Assembly: GCF_037975245.1 (NCBI RefSeq)
Contig: NC_092567.1
Coordinates: 10,695,376-10,759,375 of the forward strand
Reading direction: 5' to 3'
DNA length: 64,000 nucleotides
Source of the DNA: Apostichopus japonicus
Lineage: Eukaryota; Echinodermata; Holothuroidea; Aspidochirotida; Stichopodidae
Both the position numbers and the translations under genes were made by a program. Positions within the stretch are counted from its first letter, which is position 1. Each line of letters opens with the position of its first letter. Under the pieces are notes generated by a model. The model saw only the letters and a program-made list of their open reading frames with translations, made no database searches and was not told where the DNA came from. This document shows positions 40,515-52,350 of this stretch, piece by piece.

Positions 40515-41100
40515 GACTTATAATGCGCACACACCACTCAAAGAATATTCATGGCGCAATTGACAATGAGACATGATACAAATAATAGAGAATAATGCAA
40601 AACAATTACAGAAAAAAAAAACTTAATGGTACAACATTAAATAAAAGCTTTTGTCATTTAGTGGGATTTTATGCTCTTCTTAAAGTTAGAGAGAGTAGAT
40701 GTTTTTCTGAGTTTTAAGGGAAGTTGGTTCCATAAGCGAGGGGCAGAAACAATAAATGACCTATCCCCCAATAATGTTTGGACTTAATTTCAGATAATAA
40801 AAATTGAGAGCTGGATCTTAGATTACGAGAGGGGACATAAATATGTAATAAGTCAGAAATATACATTGGACCATGTCCTTTAAGTGATTTATAAACAATA
40901 AAGAGAATTTTATACATAATACGATATTTTAAAGGTAGCCAGTGCAGGTTTTTTAAGACAGGGTGGATATGACAATGCTGATGAGAATAAGTTACAAGTT
41001 ACAATACGTGCAGTTGAGTTTTGGATTAATTGGAGTCTATGAATCCCTTCATGTGGAAGACCGAGGAGTAAGGAATTTCCCATATCAAACCTTGAAGTGA
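40515..41100. mobile_element. AAT-flanked dispersed repeat inserted in the minisatellite
   Basis: A ~585-bp unique-looking block between two halves of the same array. It begins GACTTATAATGCGCACACAC after the (AAT)n and contains GAGAGAGTAGATG, GGTTCCATAAGCGAGGGGCAG and GACCTATCCCC. This order resembles a repeat found next to AAT microsatellites in many marine invertebrates. That resemblance is from memory, and I do not assign a superfamily. Terminal duplications are masked by the surrounding repeat. Confidence 0.55.
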
Positions 41101-42490
41101 TAAAGTATAAAGTACAGTCCCCTACTCTATAAAGTACAGTCCCCTACTCTATAAAGTACAGTCCTCCTACCCTATCAATTAAAGTCCCCTACTCTAAAAT
41201 GTACAGTCCCTCTACTCAATAAAGTAGAGTCCCCTACTCTATAAAGTACAGTCCCCCTTCTCCATCAAGTACATTCCACTTCTCTATGAAGTACAGTCCC
41301 CCTTCTCTATAAACTAAAGTCTCCCTACTCTATGAAGTACAATCACCCTACTCTATAAAGTACAGTCCCATACTATATAAAATACATTCCCCTACTCTAT
41401 AAAGTACAGTCCTCCTACTCTATCAATTAAAGTCCCCTACTCTAAAATGTACAGTCCCTCTACTCAATAAAGTACAGTCCCCTACTCTATAAAGTACAGT
41501 CCCCCTTCTCCATCAAGTACATTCCACTTCTCTATGAAGTACAGTCCCCCTTCTCTATAAACTAAAGTCTCCCTACTCTATGAAGTACAATCACCCTACT
41601 CTATAAAGTACAGTCCCATACTATATAAAATACATTCCCCTACTCTATAAAGTACAGTCCTCCTACTCTATCAATTAAAGTCCCCTACTCTAAAATGTAC
41701 AGTCCCCCTACTCAATAAAGTACAGTCCCCTACTCTATAAAGTACAGTCCCCTTCTCTATGAAATACAGTCCCGTTTCCCTATAAAGTAAAGTCTCCCTT
41801 CTCTATAAAGTACAGTCCTCCTACTCTATCAATTTAAGTCCCCTACTCTAAAATGTACAGTCCCTCTACTCAATAAAGTACAGTCCCCTACTCTATAAAG
41901 TACATGATTCCTACCATATAAGGTACAGTCCCCCTACTCTATGAAGTACAGTCCCCTTCTCTATGAAATACAGTCCCGTTTCCCTATAAAGTACAGTCCC
42001 CTACTCTATAAAGTACAGTCCTCCTACTCTATCAATTAAAGTCCCCTACTCTAAAATGTACAGTCCCTCTACTCAATAAAGAAGAGTCCCCCTATTCTAT
42101 CATGTACAGTCCCCCTTCTCTATAAACTAAAGTCTCCCTACTATATGAAGTACAATCACCCTACTCTATAAAGTACAGTCCCATACTATATAAAGTACAG
42201 TCCCCTACTCTATAAAGTACAGTCCGCCTACTCAATCAATTAAAGTCCCCTACTCTAAAATGTACAGTCCCTCTACTCAATAAAGTACAGTCCCCTACTC
42301 TATAAAGTACATGATTCCTACCCTTTAAGGTATAGTCCCCCTACTCTATAAAGTACAGTCCCCTTCTCTATGAAATACAGTTCCGTTTCCCTATAAAGTA
42401 AAGTCTCCCTTCTCTATAAAGTACAGTCCCCCTACTCTATAAATTACAGTCCCGGACTCTATAAAATAAAGTCCCGTATACTCTATACTA
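41101..42490. repeat. ~20-bp minisatellite, right block with higher-order repeats
   Basis: Same unit as 39502-40167. Variant strings recur: the run containing CCATCAAGTACATTCCACTT, TATAAACTAAAGTCTCCC and CCCATACTATATAAAATACA appears at about 41250-41400 and again at 41490-41640, a ~242-bp higher-order period. Less regular copies continue to 42490. Confidence 0.9.
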
Positions 42491-42754
42491 TATCATGTGC
42501 ACGCCACTGCGCTACTGGACCATATTGTCGTCTAATTAATCAAGCATATCAAATTCCTTGAATGAAAAAATGTGATATTCTTATTTTTCAGAAATGATTT
42601 AGAAAGTGATTTGAAAACATCTAATCCTGTTTATTTAAGAGGCATTGGTGGTGACTTTAACTATAAGTTCTTCCGCTCATTGAAATCTTACTGAAGTTTA
42701 TCAACAACGGAGAACTGACCAGGACGATCAATTTAGACAGAAAAATATTGTTTG

Positions 42755-42832
42755 GTTCTAGAATGGGACTCGAAACACGGACCCTTGCAATCATATATAG
42801 TTACTAGTTAGAATCCCGATCTAGCCCATTAT
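42755..42832 (-). mobile_element. tRNA-like SINE fragment next to the LTR
   Basis: On the minus strand it reads GGGCTAGATCGGGATTCTAA (box-A-like) and, about 35 bases on, GTTTCGAGTCCCATT (box-B-like). The adjoining LTR lies directly on its 5' side and may have inserted into it. Structural support is thin. Confidence 0.35.
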
Positions 42833-42834
42833 AT

Positions 42835-43515
42835 TGTAAGGGGTGTTACCCCTTCATTTGGTATTTTCCCCCATTCCCCTGTTCTTATGCCATACATTAT
42901 GTATTCTATCACTGCTTTATTCCCCAGTTTAGCTCGCTGTTGGCAAGCAGGTGTGCATTGAGCCATCGGGAGGGGATCTACTCTTATTTTCTACCAAGAG
43001 TCAGATTTCTGAGTTCTTAGCATCTGACCTTCAGTATGATGTAATGCTAACATGTTAGCATTGCCCAGTATCCTGTTAGCATTGCGCAATGCTAACAATT
43101 GTTACCATCAGCAAACTATTAGCATTGCGAAATATCTTGTTAGCATTGCGAAATGTCATGTTATCGAGTAAAACATTAAAGTAATTAACTTTACCCTCAG
43201 TGGTGGTAGCTGAGGCTATAAAAGGAGAAAAAATGTTATCACAATTTTCATTCAGACAGAATTACTTGAAGACCTCTGATGTTCGCGGTTTTGTGCTCTG
43301 TGAGCACCGTTGTGAATAAATACTTGTAAATTGTTTTCGTTAGTTTTGTAGAATAGGCCGACCTATGCACTTAGATTCGTTTAATCGTTTCCGAGAAGCG
43401 GCGAAAATAAATCAGTAAATTACAACTACAGAGAACCCTGTCTATCTGTTGTCTCTTCTGGTGCTGCCTTTCTACGTCTTCCGTGTGTCCTGAATAAATC
43501 TGAGACCCCGCAACA
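42835..43515 (+). mobile_element. Probable solo LTR (681 bp)
   Basis: The interval begins TGTAAGGGG and ends CCCCGCAACA, an imperfect TG...CA inverted end. TTATA lies one base outside the left end (42829-42833) and directly after the right end (43516-43520), a candidate 5-bp duplication. Inside are a TATA box (TATAAAA, 43217-43223) and AATAAA signals at 43315 and 43493. No gag/pol sequence or second LTR is present, hence solo. Superfamily not determined. Confidence 0.55.
43043..43160. repeat. TTAGCATTGC short tandem motif within the LTR
   Basis: Five TTAGCATTGC copies and inverted GCAATGCTAAC within ~120 bp, upstream of the TATA box. Repeated motifs in the U3 region of LTRs often act as enhancers; that role here is inferred. 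Confidence 0.6.
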
Positions 43516-43520
43516 TTATA

Positions 43521-46444
43521 ATCTACACACTCTTTGTCAAATTGTTTATAATTTCTTTGAGTATTTTCATATTTGTTTAATGAACAGTGGTTTTACGTTG
43601 TTTTCATTTTCGTTAACGAATCTGTAGATTTCTTGTCAAGACATATTCAGAGTTGGCCATCGCCGCTTGTAGTTTCATCTACACAGTTTGCGAACTTTAC
43701 AAGCATATGACGCATATAGGACAAAATACATCGGAAACTTACAATCGTTTCGTATTTATAGACTTAACTGAGTGCAATGCATATACGTACAGCAGGTACT
43801 TTAGAAAGGCTGATATGACAGAATAAACACAGCAAATTGGCATAAATATCAGATATGAATTGTATTATCAAAGAAAGTCTTCGACTGTGTAAACTATAAA
43901 ACTTGAACTTGAAACCAGTTACAAATATATAGACTGATTCCTACCGATATCTATTTAGCGTCCATGTTCGTGTATTAGGACGTCACATGACATACACGAC
44001 GCCATCTTGTCAATTGGATGTTCTTCATTTCTGATTCCGTATGTTCTTCTTTCGTGATTTTCATCCGTTATTTAAGGATTTAAGGAATCTAGACTTAAAT
44101 TCTACTCTGGATGATAAACCCACAAAGCGATGATCGTACTGGTAAGTAACGTACAGGAGACAGTAATGGTGTGAAGCTATATATGTATTGATATACTAAA
44201 CACGGCATTAATAACACAGGCTATGAACTGATGTACTAAACACGTTATAAATAACACAGGCTATGTTAAATGTATGCAACATATTACAATCTAAACATGG
44301 CGTCTTCAAGGCAATTTCAATGTATAAGAATGATAATTCATGTCTGTATGATCATATTTCAAGGTTGATTTAAATATTTCATTAATTTGAAGGGTATAAT
44401 TTGAAGCTCACGTTAGTCAAACTCCTTTTATGTAAATCCTGGTTATTTATAAGTTCATTCATGCAGCTATAACATATCCCTTCCAATCATAACATGTGCT
44501 ATCCTTTCACTTTATTGCTGTCTGATCAGATTATAAATATACTAAAATTGAGTCCTGTCGAAACAGGCCTTGCAGGCCTTGCGCCTTTAGGCTTAGGTCC
44601 AACATAAATGAATGAATCGGGATGGATCATTTCATAGATTCTTCAAGATAAAAGCTTATTTTCAGCTTGCAATTATATGCATGAGAGAGATGCCTTTGTC
44701 TTACTTTCTATCCGTATTGAACATGGAGTACATCATGTGGGAAGACCAACATGGACCATTTGGATACGTTTTACTAAGATAAATCTAGTGGGAAGTTCAT
44801 GGAACATGGTATATAAGTAAGGCCTATGTGTGGGAAGTAGAGAGAACATTAAATAAGTTAAAATAGGCTAACCCGGTGGAAATTTGGTTCTTGTCAGTAA
44901 AACCACGGTGAAACATGACAGTATTCTTAAACTCTACAAACTTCTGATAATGAGGACGAATATTAAAATAATAGAATAAGCAGATTAAGTTTAAGAATTT
45001 AACTAATTTTTATGATTTTTTGTTTTGTACGATAGCAATCACGTGACTAATGTATTTTGCTTTATCAGTATGTACAGAACAAAGCATCGTAAATGTTATT
45101 TCTCTGAAATTATTGGAAAAACATAAATCATTAGATATTAAACCTAATCGGCTTATAAATTAACCGTAACATTTGTTTTCCTATGCCCGATATTCAGTTG
45201 TACCGCTTAAAGCAGCAGTTTAATTTAAGCTTGCAATGTTACCATCGCAGACTAACGCTATACACAAGTATGTATATTGATAACAGTGGGTCACCCTTTT
45301 CTTTAATTTCATCAAATAGAGATTACTGAGGGTATAGTGAATAAATTTGATCACCAACGTTAACAATTCCTCACGTGCACGCTTTGTATTGTTGCATTAG
45401 ACATATTAAAGACCAAATTGGAAAATGTTTAAAGAAGAAAAAAATATGTTCACCTCACTTTTTCCAATGAACCTTGGCGATAGTCAAACGTATGACCTAC
45501 AATTTGTATCTGATGTCACTATCGATTAGTATCAATATAGTCATAACAATCAACTCAAACAGTTTCTTTATATGCTAATGAATAACCGTTGCATCTACAA
45601 TTAAGAGAGAGCCACGCAATAACTGTAAAGCCGGCCATCTAAAATGGTGAGCTGTAGGTGATATTCTAAAGGATATCGTAACTATTGATAACAAAACAGA
45701 AAGTTGCATTTTTCAGGGTGGGTTAATATTAGATTACTTCAAAGGTCGATGTTTTGTGTAAACAATAAACAGTAAATAAGAGAATAGGAGAGATTCACCT
45801 TGATGTAATCTTTGTCGAGCCAGAGACCTGTTGGTAAAGTGACTGGTTCTTTTTACTTATAGAATTATACATTGATTTATGATAATTTTGTTAAGTTAGT
45901 TTCATCCATGCATACTGTATCTATATATTCAACAGATCATCGCTTTGAATGATTATCATGGATAATATCAATCAAAGGAAAATAAAAGTGAAGACCCAAG
46001 TTATCCCGCCAACCAGTCACGAAAGTTGTTGTGACGTCATAATCGATGGAGCGCCTTACAGTGTCGATGGAGCGCCTTACAGTGCAAGGTTTGTTGTGAT
46101 TACATAGTTTCGGATTAGTAACTTAGCATAAGAAGACTGATGGTTATAATGAACATTGATAAGGATTTAAACCTCAGCATTAAAAATACTCTTACATTTT
46201 ATGATCGAGAGTTCAAGGTGACTTTTTTTATTTGCATTGTTTTGTTTTTACCTTATTTACTTGAACTAACCGAATGGAAAATTTGCATATTACTCCGATT
46301 TAACTGATATAATTTGATCGTTCAGAGTGACATCCAACAGATTGCCCGCCATAATTGTCTCCATATATATAAGCACTGACACGCCCCAATTTTATTGACC
46401 AAAAAATAATGTTTACAAATCAAACTTTTGGCATTTGTTTTCAG
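43521..46444. other. Upstream region of the NACHT exon
   Basis: AT-rich. I see no DEATH, CARD or DED-like open frame. Isolated donor-like sites exist: ATGATCGTACTG followed by GTAAGT at about 44130-44146, and ATG followed by GTGAGC near 45643. Neither supplies the phase-1 join required by the exon at 46445 with confidence. A perfect tandem duplication of TCGATGGAGCGCCTTACAGT lies at about 46044-46084. Confidence 0.4.
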
Positions 46445-47970
46445 ACAAAAAGGCCATACTCATCGATTCTCTGAAGGGCAGGTATAAACTACAATATGAC
46501 GCAGTTCAGCCCATACCGTACATCAAGGACAGACTATATTGTGTAGACAAGGTATTTGTTGAGGGCGGTACAGAGATCCATATTGTTAAAGGAGCGACGA
46601 ATGAGAAAGAAGGACCATGGGTTCGTGTGGACTCTTACAAAGATATCTTCACAGACCCTCGAATGAAAGCCACACGGCGCATAATAGAAGCAGAAGCCGG
46701 GTATGGTAAGTCTACAGTAGCCCTGCAGCTCGCCTATGATTGGTGCAATGGTGTAAAGGATTCACCTTTTAAAGACATAGATATTCTAATTCTTCTCCGG
46801 TTAAGGCAGCTGAACAGCAAGATATCTATCTATCAAGCAATTAAGCTGTTCTTAGTAGGACCAAAAGATCCTCGTATCAAATCTACTGATATTAAAAATA
46901 TCATTGAAAGCTGTTCTTCTGTTAAGGTACTCCTGGACGGATATGATGAGTTTCCTGACAGGGACGGAGCCACAGAAAGTGACGTAGGACGCATCATTAC
47001 GAGTGATCTATTTGGGAATATCGATGTTACCCTGACAACCAGATATCTTCCGAAGGACTATGATAAAAAAAACACAAAGCTAGTGAGGTTAGTTGGCTTT
47101 GACGAGAAGGCACGTGACCAGTACATTCGCAAAGCTGTTACTGGGGAAGACGAAGAAAGCGTTGCTAAAATTAAGCGCGCTTTAAAATCCAACCCGATCC
47201 TTGATGACCTATGTCAGGTGCCTCTTTTCTTTGTTATGTTTTCTCACATGACTCATGAAAAAGTACTTTTTATGAGATTTAATTCAGTCACAGAGTTTTT
47301 CCGCTACATGATGAAGTGTTTTCATAGTCACAAGAGCAATAAATCAATGGATAGGAACACGAGACCACACAATGTTACATATGAGCTGAAATTCGCTGAA
47401 CTGAGTAAAGTAGCATTTGAAGGTCTCTGCGGTGCAAACCAACAGTTATCATGGCGTAAGGATGGACTCTGTACACGACTAGGTCAAGGGTTTTGTCAAC
47501 ATTATATTGCAGTTGGTATCTTGGTAGAGGAAGAAGTGTCTGCTGAGACAAACGAGCAGACTTCTACTACAGACATACAGACAAGGACTGACATAAGGTT
47601 CTACCATAAACTATTCTGTGAATGGTTTGCGTCTTTCAGACTGGTAGAAATCGTAGCTGCTACAAGAGGTGCATCTGAGCTGAAGAATGTTCTTGATAAA
47701 GTTGATCCATTTAATCTTCAGTACCTCTATCGGTTCGCCTGTGGGATTAACCCAGCAGTTGGAAATAAAATAATAGAATACTTGAAGAGCAGTAAAGACG
47801 GTGATAAGTTTGCCATCCTCTGCATCCTGGAACAAACTGGTGAGGTAGATGGAATTAAGGACACCGTCAGGGATCTGTGTTCAAGTCGAGTGAAAATCGA
47901 TAGAAAATCAGACGGTAAACTACTACAGAGATCTACCATACAGCTACTGGAGATTGCTGCCAGATATGAC
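46445..47970 (+). CDS. NACHT-domain NTPase exon of an NLR-like immune receptor
   Basis: One 1526-bp exon. It opens after TTTGTTTTCAG (phase 1) and ends in phase 0 at GAC followed by the donor GTAAGT (47971-47976). Counting from the in-frame codon at 46435, the product has a pre-NACHT region (about 17-80, with YIKDRLYCVDKVFVEGG), Walker A EAGYGKST (87-94), Walker B VLLDGYDEF (165-173), a sensor-like LTTRY (200-204), and a helical C-terminal part with the FYHKLFCEWFASF motif. These are features of the NACHT family of STAND ATPases, which oligomerise on ligand sensing in innate immunity. The sequence reads like expanded echinoderm NLRs. No effector domain or LRR is encoded in this exon. Reading through the donor gives 16 extra codons to a stop at 48018. 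The 5' limit is the splice site; there is no ATG start. Confidence 0.85.
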
Positions 47971-48529
47971 GTAAGTATTAATAATAAAATAATATTTTTG
48001 CTCATTTCATGGATTTAATTGGTAGACATATTTAGCTGAATACCTATGTTACGTGACACAATTCAATTTAGAGTAAACACACTCTGACAAATGGAAACCC
48101 AAAGTAAGAGTCCTGACAGCATCTTTCATGCTCTCTTCACGTGATAGAATCATGGTGGAAATGTACAGTTAAAAGAAATATTACATAACATTAACAACAA
48201 TACCATAGACTTCCTTTAATAACCAGCAGGGCGTTGTCTCTTAGTAAATTACAGATCGTTGGTTTACAAAACAGGAAAATATCGTATTTGAAGCACTGAG
48301 TGTTCTAATTCCTTCAGTTATTTGTCCTATTTTATAGGGTTTGGTTCAGTTTTGCTACCAATTTTACAAGACATGATGATACTTATAAATAAAATATGAG
48401 GGGCAAGTGATCAAAGCAGGCCACTATCCTTTAAATATCGATTCCGTCCAACCCATACAACTTTATGAATCTCACAACACATTCGACAACAAATAATGAG
48501 AAACTTTCTTAATTTACAAAGTTTTAAAC

Positions 48530-48535
<6 letters not shown>
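47971..48535 (+). other. Start of downstream intron or truncated 3' flank
   Basis: Begins GTAAGT after the NACHT exon. No LRR-like exon, or any exon I can identify, is seen from here to the end of the window. Either the gene's remaining exons lie beyond it or the copy is incomplete. Confidence 0.45.
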
Positions 48536-48577
<42 letters not shown>

Positions 48578-48629
48578 CATATTATATATATATATATTAT
48601 ACATATTATATATATATATTATATATATG

Positions 48630-48662
<33 letters not shown>
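48536..48662. repeat. AT-rich microsatellite cluster
   Basis: (AT)n interrupted by TATTATACATATTATA blocks. The Tyr-Ile frames are artefacts. Confidence 0.9.
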
Positions 48663-48664
<2 letters not shown>

Positions 48665-48859
48665 CGGTAATATCACGATATACTTTGCTAGTGATGCATC
48701 GGTAAGTTTTGAAGAGAGACTCAATTTAACATGTTAGGATATTCTAACAATTTTCAGACATACAGCCTTCCATAAACATATAGGAACATGATAACTTGCT
48801 CGTCACATCACGTAGAATGATTTGAGTTAGGGTGGGGGGGTGGTATGATTCCGGTTTTT

Positions 48860-49800
48860 TTTCATAATAAGGGATAAATAAAAGACCCATTAACCTTGGG
48901 GGTATTTACACACACTCATGAATTAATTCATCTTAAAAATTGACTCATGGAAGATGAAAGAAGGTCCAAATTAGCATTGTAATCACTACAGATGTATGAC
49001 TATGATGCATAGGCAGAGTGGCATTGTAGGTTTGATTGGGTTGCCGCAGGCAAATCTTGTAAGTGTTCGCTTTTATAACATAAATTCAATTTAAAAATGA
49101 GACAGTGTAAATGTATACTATGTTATATATGAGAGATAAAGAATAGCATATTTACTTTACTATAATCAGTAATCAGAGTCACTTAAAATCTGATAAAAAT
49201 ATACACACTGATAGAGGTTCACGAGAGGAGGGGCGGGGGCGCCTGATTCAGATATATAGAAGACCACCAAGACAATGAGTAAAACCCCGTTTGAATGGCA
49301 TCTGAAAGAAAGTCCAGGACAACCTAACAATCTACACGGTAGTACGACCCAGATATATTGGTATGGGTTGCCAAAGGAGTTAATCATAATTATTGGTATA
49401 GTTCTGCCTTTACGATAAATGGGATCTAATCGAAATCGCAACTTTATAATTTAGTGTTAAAGCGATATTAGGATCCATTGAATTTATCTTCGGATTGAGC
49501 TAGATAGGGAAGGAGAAGGTGATGTTTCATTCAAAATTGACAACCGTTCTTTTTAAGCTCGTTGTTGTAAAATGATGTGGAGAAGTCAATTAATATTAAG
49601 GTTTAGCACGAAACAATTTTTTTCAATATTGTTTCTTCACTTTCCAGTCAGCATTTCACTCGTTAAATTAAAGTAGGTCTACATGACGTCATTTGATCGT
49701 ACCGCATAGTATAGTTGGTGTAGGCAAAAGTAACCATGGTTCCTTGAAAGGAAACCTTCTTCTAACGTTAGGTCAATTATTATCAACTATGTAATGACGG
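48860..49800. repeat. Diverged duplicated segment, copy 1
   Basis: Matches 52960-53890 by eye in the same order: CATTGTAATCACTACAGA, GCAGAGTGG, GGAGAAGGTGATGTTTCATT, ACAACCGTTCTTTTTAAG, GACGTCATT and TGGTGTAGGCAAAA. Non-coding in both copies. Confidence 0.65.
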
Positions 49801-49873
49801 CATTGACAGTCAGTACTATTCTTATATGTAAAGTTACAACAGTAAGGAAATCCCTTTTATGGTTTACACCAAA

Positions 49874-51168
49874 CAATCCTTACAGGGAGTGTAGTGTGTG
49901 GTCATCGAACCATACTAATATAGCAACAACCCTTACAGGGAGTGTAGGTTATGGTCATCGAACCATGTAGTAACAACCCTTACAGGGAGAGCAGTGTATG
50001 GTCATCGAACCATACTAATGTAGTAACAACCCTTACAAGAAGTGTATTGTATGGTCATCGAACCATACTAATATAGCAACAACCCTTACAGGGAGTGTAG
50101 TGTATGGTCATAGAACCATGTAGTAACAACCCTTACAGGGAGAGCAGTGTATGGTCATCGAACCATACTAATGTAGTAACAACCCTTACAGGAAGTGTAT
50201 TGTATGGTCATCGAACCATACTAATATAGCAACAACCCTTACAGGGAGTGTAGTGTATGGTCATAGAACCATGTAGTAACAACCCTTACAGGGAGAGCAG
50301 TGTATGGTCATTGAACCATACTAATGTAGTAACAACCCTTACAGGAAGTGTATTGTATGGTCATCGAACCATACTAATGTTGTAACAACCCTTACAGGGA
50401 GTGTAGTGTGTGGTCATCGAACCATACTAATGTAGTAACAACCCTTACAGGGAGTGTAGTGTGTGGTCATCGAACCATACTAATGTATTAACAACCCTTA
50501 CAGGAAGTGTAGTGTATTGTCATCGAACCATACTAATGTAGTAACAACCCTTACAGGGAGTGTAGTGTGTGGTCATCGAACCAAACTAATGTATTAACAA
50601 CCCTTACAGGGAGTGTATTGTATGGTCATCGAACCATACTAATGTAGTAACAACCCTTACAGGGAGTGTAGTGTGTGGTCATCGAACCATACTAATGTAG
50701 TAACAACCCTTACAGGGAGTGTAGTGTATGGTCATAGAACCATGTAGTAACAACCCTTACAGGGAGAGCAGTGTATGGTCATTGAACCATACTAATGTAG
50801 TAACAACCCTTACAGGAAGTGTATTGTATGGTCATCGAACCATACTAATGTTGTAACAACCCTTACAGGGAGTGTAGTGTGTGGTCATCGAACCATACTA
50901 ATGTAGTAACAACCCTTACAGGGAGTGTAGTGTGTGGTCATCGAACCATACTAATGTATTAACAACCCTTACAGGAAGTGTAGTGTATTGTCATCGAACC
51001 ATACTAATGTAGTAACAACCCTTACAGGGAGTGTAGTGTGTGGTCATCGAACCAAACTAATGTATTAACAACCCTTACAGGGAGTGTATTGTATGGTCAT
51101 CGAACCATACTAATGTAGTAACAACCCTTACAGGGTGTTTAGTGTATGGTCATCGAACCATACTAATG
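49874..51168. repeat. ~53-bp minisatellite with higher-order repeats
   Basis: About 25 copies of a ~53-bp unit containing AACAACCCTTACAGGGAGTG and ATGGTCATCGAACCAT, the latter an imperfect dyad. Some units are shortened (~41 bp) where ACTAAT is missing. A ~470-bp block starting at about 50230 is repeated almost exactly from about 50700, so the array has second-level tandem structure. No protein-coding interpretation. Confidence 0.95.
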
Positions 51169-51170
51169 TA

Positions 51171-51445
51171 GTGCCTGTAAGAGTGTTAGCTCAGTGGTTA
51201 ACGCCGATGCCTTTCAATCATAATTGGTCCCCAGTTCGAGTCTCTAAAAGGTTAATGTATTTCGTCCAGTTACAGTACAGAGTTGTTGACAATTGACAAT
51301 TCTAAATCATGGACGTTAACTATGAATCTTCAAGACTGACTTCGGTCAGCTTGCGGGTTTGATAAGCCAATGAGGCTTCTTCGCGAGTTCCTTGCAGGAG
51401 GATCTAAAATACATACATACATAAAAACATAAATACAAACATACA
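51171..51445 (+). mobile_element. tRNA-derived SINE, second copy
   Basis: Box A-like TTAGCTCAGTGGTTAACGCC and box B-like CCAGTTCGAGTCTC lie near 51185-51246. The body shares GACTTCGGTCAGCTTGCG, ATAAGCC and TTCGCGAGTTCCTTGCAGG with the copy at 28841. The tail is a short ATAC-type repeat. It sits at the exact right edge of the 53-bp minisatellite. Confidence 0.75.
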
Positions 51446-51609
51446 ATTTACAATATAACGGTATCGTTGTCCATAACGTCCATAAAGTACTGTTATTTTC
51501 ACGGGCAGTGAACGTAAGTTCCCGATGCAAACACATGCTATACAAAGTTTATTAGTAATTATAATCAAATAACTGTTACATTATACAAACGCTTGTACGA
51601 TATATCAGA

Positions 51610-52025
51610 TATAACCATAGGCGTAGGAGCCCAATTTGATTGGGTGGGGTGGGGGGGGGGGGGAGGCTGTTAGCCTGTAACGATTTGCCCGAAGAACATA
51701 ACCAAAATTGTTCGAGCACTTCGCGCGTTAAACATGTTCATGTGCAGATCATATAGGCATGTACAACGCATGCCAATTACATACAATCAGTTGCCTTGTT
51801 ATGATCCTTCCATATTGGTTATAATTTTGGGGGAAGTCGTTTACAATAATAATGATAAAAATAATATAAGTTTAGCCATTGAAAAACGCATTGCAAATTA
51901 TTTTTCTTTCAGTAGGTGGGTGCCCGAAAAATTCTCAGCATATTACACGAATTTTCACAACAATATTTGGTTGGGGCTGAACCCCCACCCCCCCCCACCC
52001 CAGCCGCCTACGCTTATTGATAGAA
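51610..52025. mobile_element. MITE-like repeat with AGGCGTAGG ends
   Basis: Left end ATAGGCGTAGGAGCCC and right end CCGCCTACGCTTAT are imperfect inverted repeats, each next to a G or C homopolymer. The interior shares ATAACCAAAA, TTCGCGCGTT and ATGTTCATGT with 34525-34610. I could not find matching 8-bp flanks, so the boundaries are tentative. Confidence 0.4.
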
Positions 52026-52155
52026 CAGCATTTTATATAGATATACCATAGATTATTCAGAGAAAACATTATATCACAATATAACGGCGTTCCACAGTAA
52101 TATTACGTCAACCAATCCATTACTTTTAATTTAAGGCTATTTTTTTGCTTTGAAA

Positions 52156-52350
52156 GAGCTCCCTACTATAATTAAGGAGCTGTCACAACAGAGCTCCTTA
52201 TACTTAGGAAACTGTCACAACGCGAGCTCTCTGCGCAAAAGTAGGATGCTGTCACAAACGAGCGCTTTCTGGTTAGGTAGCGGTCACAAAGAAAGCTGCC
52301 TGGTTAAAAGGAGGAGCTGTCGCATAGAGAGATCCTTAGTTTAATTAGGC
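52156..52350. repeat. Tandem ~35-bp dyad units (GAGCTCC...GGAGCTG), cluster 1
   Basis: Six adjacent units, each starting GAGCTC(C) and holding GGAGCTG or a variant about 20 bases later, often followed by TCACAA. Each unit can form a small hairpin. A related cluster is at 54560-54745. Confidence 0.7.
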
